Positions 6,074 through 6,335 of a stretch of 6,335 nt of DNA are shown piece after piece. This DNA comes from an uncultured bacterium (lineage in GTDB: Bacteria > Chloroflexota > Anaerolineae > JACIWP01). The notes under the pieces are model-generated. The model did no database searches. It was not told the DNA's origin and was given only the letters and a program-made list of their open reading frames with translations. The DNA lies in assembly GCA_903872005.1 (NCBI GenBank), contig CAIQJD010001012.1:1-6335 (forward strand). Direction: 5' to 3'. The position numbers and the translations under genes were made by a program. Numbering within the stretch: position 1 is the stretch's first letter; every line of letters starts with the position of its first letter.

Positions 6074-6091
6074 GCGTAGGCAAGCCTACGC
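6074..6091. repeat. Perfect palindrome between E1-beta and KARI-like genes
   Basis: GCGTAGGC, AA, GCCTACGC: an 8-bp perfect inverted repeat with a two-base centre, lying in the 59-base gap. There is no U-tract on either side. It differs in sequence from the palindrome at 4981-5017 but occupies the equivalent place in the next gap of the same operon. Confidence 0.8.
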
Positions 6092-6103
6092 AGTCCACAG
6101 CGG

Positions 6104-6335
6104 TCAGGAAATGAGCGATTTGCACGCCGCGACGATGTCGGCCTGACTGGGCAGGATCGCCTCTTCCAGCGACTTGGCGAAGGGGATGGGCGAGTCTTTG
6201 GCGCCCAGGCGCATGACCGGCGCATCCAGATAATCGAAGGCGCGCTCCATGATTTCGGAGGCGATATCGCCGCCGATGCCGCCTTTCTTGTAAGCCTCAT
6301 GCAAGACCAGGACGCGGCCGGTCTTCTTCACCGAG
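6104..6335 (-). CDS. 2-Oxoacid dehydrogenase E1 component, beta subunit (C-terminal part)
   Basis: Only the last 77 residues are inside the window; the frame stays open at the right edge, so the gene is 5'-truncated by the window. The GTG at 6331 is an internal Val, not a start. The visible part is the transketolase C-terminal domain of a thiamine-diphosphate E1-beta subunit. It contains RVLVLHEAYKKGGIGGDIAS, then AFDYLDAPVMRLGAKDSPIPF and LEEAILPSQADIVAACKSL, the standard closing blocks of pyruvate, branched-chain and acetoin dehydrogenase E1-beta. The complex oxidatively decarboxylates a 2-oxo acid or acetoin to an acyl group carried on E2 lipoyl. It is the first visible gene of the minus-strand operon, 59 bases before the KARI-like start. 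The E1-alpha subunit should lie just upstream, outside the window. Which 2-oxo acid it uses cannot be read from this fragment. Confidence 0.9.
   Translation of the reverse strand, partial: SVKKTGRVLVLHEAYKKGGIGGDIASEIMERAFDYLDAPVMRLGAKDSPIPFAKSLEEAILPSQADIVAACKSLIS

Noticed and set aside
6045..6125. Upstream start for the KARI-like protein
   Set aside because: The added residues are not family-like, read through a palindrome and overlap the E1-beta end; the ATG at 6044 has its own ribosome binding site.
5091..6146. 351-codon open frame on the plus strand
   Set aside because: It is antisense to the KARI-like gene, whose motifs are unmistakable; the composition (G, A, V, D rich) is typical of a high-GC shadow.
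1..6335. CRISPR array, tRNA, rRNA, insertion sequence or transposase
   Set aside because: No regularly spaced repeats, no tRNA- or rRNA-like segments and no transposase motifs were seen on either strand.

Overview
The window is high in GC with dense, mostly intact genes, and looks like a bacterial chromosome fragment. The most likely source is a Chloroflexota (Anaerolineae-like) genome. That guess rests on the membrane-anchored histidine kinase type, the small-protein/AbiEii-like nucleotidyltransferase pair and the short intergenic palindromes. It comes from family memory, not from a search.

Layout. (1) Positions 3-1403 (+): a membrane sensor histidine kinase, cut by the left edge. The first 39 bases of the window are an exact, in-frame copy of 562-600 inside the same gene, which raises the suspicion of a duplication or an assembly join. 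(2) Positions 1575-2487 (-): two overlapping genes, a 79-residue small protein and an AbiEii-type nucleotidyltransferase whose DxD motif reads DHG. A good promoter lies upstream at 2536-2564. (3) Positions 2703-3431 (+): a PIG-L/LmbE-fold zinc enzyme that lacks the usual deacetylase base (HPSD instead of HPDD). It resembles the GalB hydratase branch more than the sugar deacetylases. (4) Positions 3526-6335 (-): three genes in one direction, transcribed in the order E1-beta of a 2-oxoacid dehydrogenase (partial, cut by the right edge), a ketol-acid reductoisomerase-like protein, and an MttB-family methyltransferase without pyrrolysine. Perfect palindromes sit in both gaps of this operon. A strong hairpin with a U-tract ends it at 3455-3493, shared with the convergent PIG-L gene.

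The part most likely to be new is the right half. A reductoisomerase homologue keeps its metal ligands but has lost the conserved active-site His and has an altered cofactor loop. It is encoded with a thiamine-diphosphate dehydrogenase subunit and a non-Pyl MttB homologue, with no branched-chain amino acid biosynthesis genes beside it. This looks like a catabolic or carbon-rearranging pathway built from repurposed enzymes; its substrate cannot be read from the sequence. The GalB-like enzyme next door may or may not belong to it, because it is on the other strand and has its own likely promoter.
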